From a virus: DNA of 20,114 bases. The DNA lies in IMG/VR virus record IMGVR_UViG_3300017782_000311, positions 1-20,114 of that record, one strand, 5' to 3'. The notes below the pieces were generated by a model. That model was not told where the DNA came from. It was given only the letters and a program-made list of their open reading frames with translations, and did not search any database. Positions within the stretch are counted from its first letter, which is position 1. Each line of letters begins with the position of its first letter. Shown here one piece after another: positions 19,766 through 20,114 of the stretch. The translations under genes were made by a program, and so were the position numbers.

Positions 19766-20091
19766 TACGATATAGTTAAATAACTTATTCCAATATTTAT
19801 ATTATCGTTGGTGCTTACTGTTGCTTTAAGAATATCTGTTGTTTCAAGAACTAAAGGTTGTGTTAAAACTTCAATAGAACTATTGGCAGATAAACTTTGT
19901 GTGTTTAAAATTGTTGCTTCAACTGAACTAGAGCTATCTAATACATCAAAAGATACATTAGGTGTATTGCCTGTATTATTAGTAACTCTTAATGATTTAA
20001 TAATAATAGTTTCTTTAGCACCAGCTGTTAAAATAGATGTTTCACTTTGCGTACTTAAACTAACACCTTTAAATTTATAACTGTTTGCCAT
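19765..20091 (-). CDS. small beta-rich virion protein (decoration or fibre-like)
   Basis: 108 residues with repeated strands and many Ser/Thr: SILTAGAKETIIIKSLRVTNN, VSFDVLDSSS and SIEVLTQPLVLETTDILKATVS. This is the layout of small beta-sandwich proteins in phage virions that act in capsid decoration, as head fibres or as tail attachments. There are no catalytic motifs. It starts at ATG 20091, right after the end of an incomplete gene. The exact role is open. Confidence 0.55.
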   Translation of the reverse strand: MANSYKFKGVSLSTQSETSILTAGAKETIIIKSLRVTNNTGNTPNVSFDVLDSSSSVEATILNTQSLSANSSIEVLTQPLVLETTDILKATVSTNDNINIGISYLTIS

Positions 20092-20093
20092 AA

Positions 20094-20114
20094 TTATCTT
20101 GCTGTAGCTGGTGT
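20094..20114 (-). CDS. C-terminal end of an incomplete gene
   Basis: Leftward, the last in-frame codons read TPATAR and stop at TAA (20096-20094), two bases before the next ATG. Most of this gene is outside the window. It is likely another virion gene of the same operon. Confidence 0.4.
   Translation of the reverse strand, partial: TPATAR

Noticed and set aside
1-20114. CRISPR array, reverse transcriptase/retron or toxin-antitoxin pair
   Set aside because: I saw no regularly spaced long repeats, no reverse transcriptase motif and no recognisable toxin-antitoxin pair.

Overview
The window reads as part of the genome of a temperate, probably short-tailed (podovirus-like) phage of an AT-rich, streamlined marine alphaproteobacterium, most plausibly SAR11/Pelagibacter. 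This host assignment is inference. It rests on the very low GC, dense stop/start-coupled genes, small-protein content, a tRNA-based attachment site and the style of the internal virion proteins. I cannot name the phage. Terminase large subunit, portal, capsid and most tail genes are not here. On a circular map they would lie between the left edge (small terminase) and the right edge (leftward virion genes).

Layout. (1) 1-248 is a gene-free stretch with repeats related to those at the attachment site. (2) 249-3880 is mostly leftward: small terminase, a sigma-like HTH protein, a basic protein, a winged-helix protein, an MT-A70 adenine methyltransferase, small proteins including a zinc ribbon, a degenerate PD-(D/E)XK protein and a small exported peptide. 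Two small rightward ORFs (758-922 and 957-1025) sit beside the small terminase. (3) 3881-4036 is a divergent promoter region. (4) 4037-8267 is a rightward early operon: an unknown protein, a RecB-like nuclease, a zinc-ribbon/coiled-coil protein, an ERF/Rad52-type annealing protein, DUF3310, two HTH regulators and several small proteins. It ends in a hairpin terminator. (5) 8390-10406 is a leftward integration operon: three unknown genes, then a tyrosine integrase. Its promoter is overlapped by a 22-bp palindrome. (6) 10425-10844 is the attachment region. It holds a 45-bp copy of the 5' half of tRNA-Thr(UGU), flanked by repeats of TTTGCACTA spaced about one helical turn apart, and a strong hairpin terminator. 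(7) 10845-20114 is one leftward late operon. Transcribed from the right, it runs: fibre/decoration-like protein, GNAT-like protein, three to four internal/ejection proteins, membrane and lysis genes (XhlA-like, coiled-coil membrane protein, endolysin, three-helix holin), and finally three very basic small proteins.

How it fits together. Early rightward genes supply recombination and regulation. The integrase operon has its own repressible-looking promoter next to attP. The late operon runs toward the integrase operon and is stopped by the hairpin at 10581-10610. Many genes are joined by ATGA or TAATG overlaps. Reading those junctions exposed several short genes: 54, 22, 58, 52, 32, 36, 43, 19 and 36 residues. 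The most unusual items are the attP architecture with a second motif cluster near the small terminase, the cassette of three DNA-binding-like basic proteins (one with an AT-hook), and a cysteine-rich mini-protein in the lysis region.
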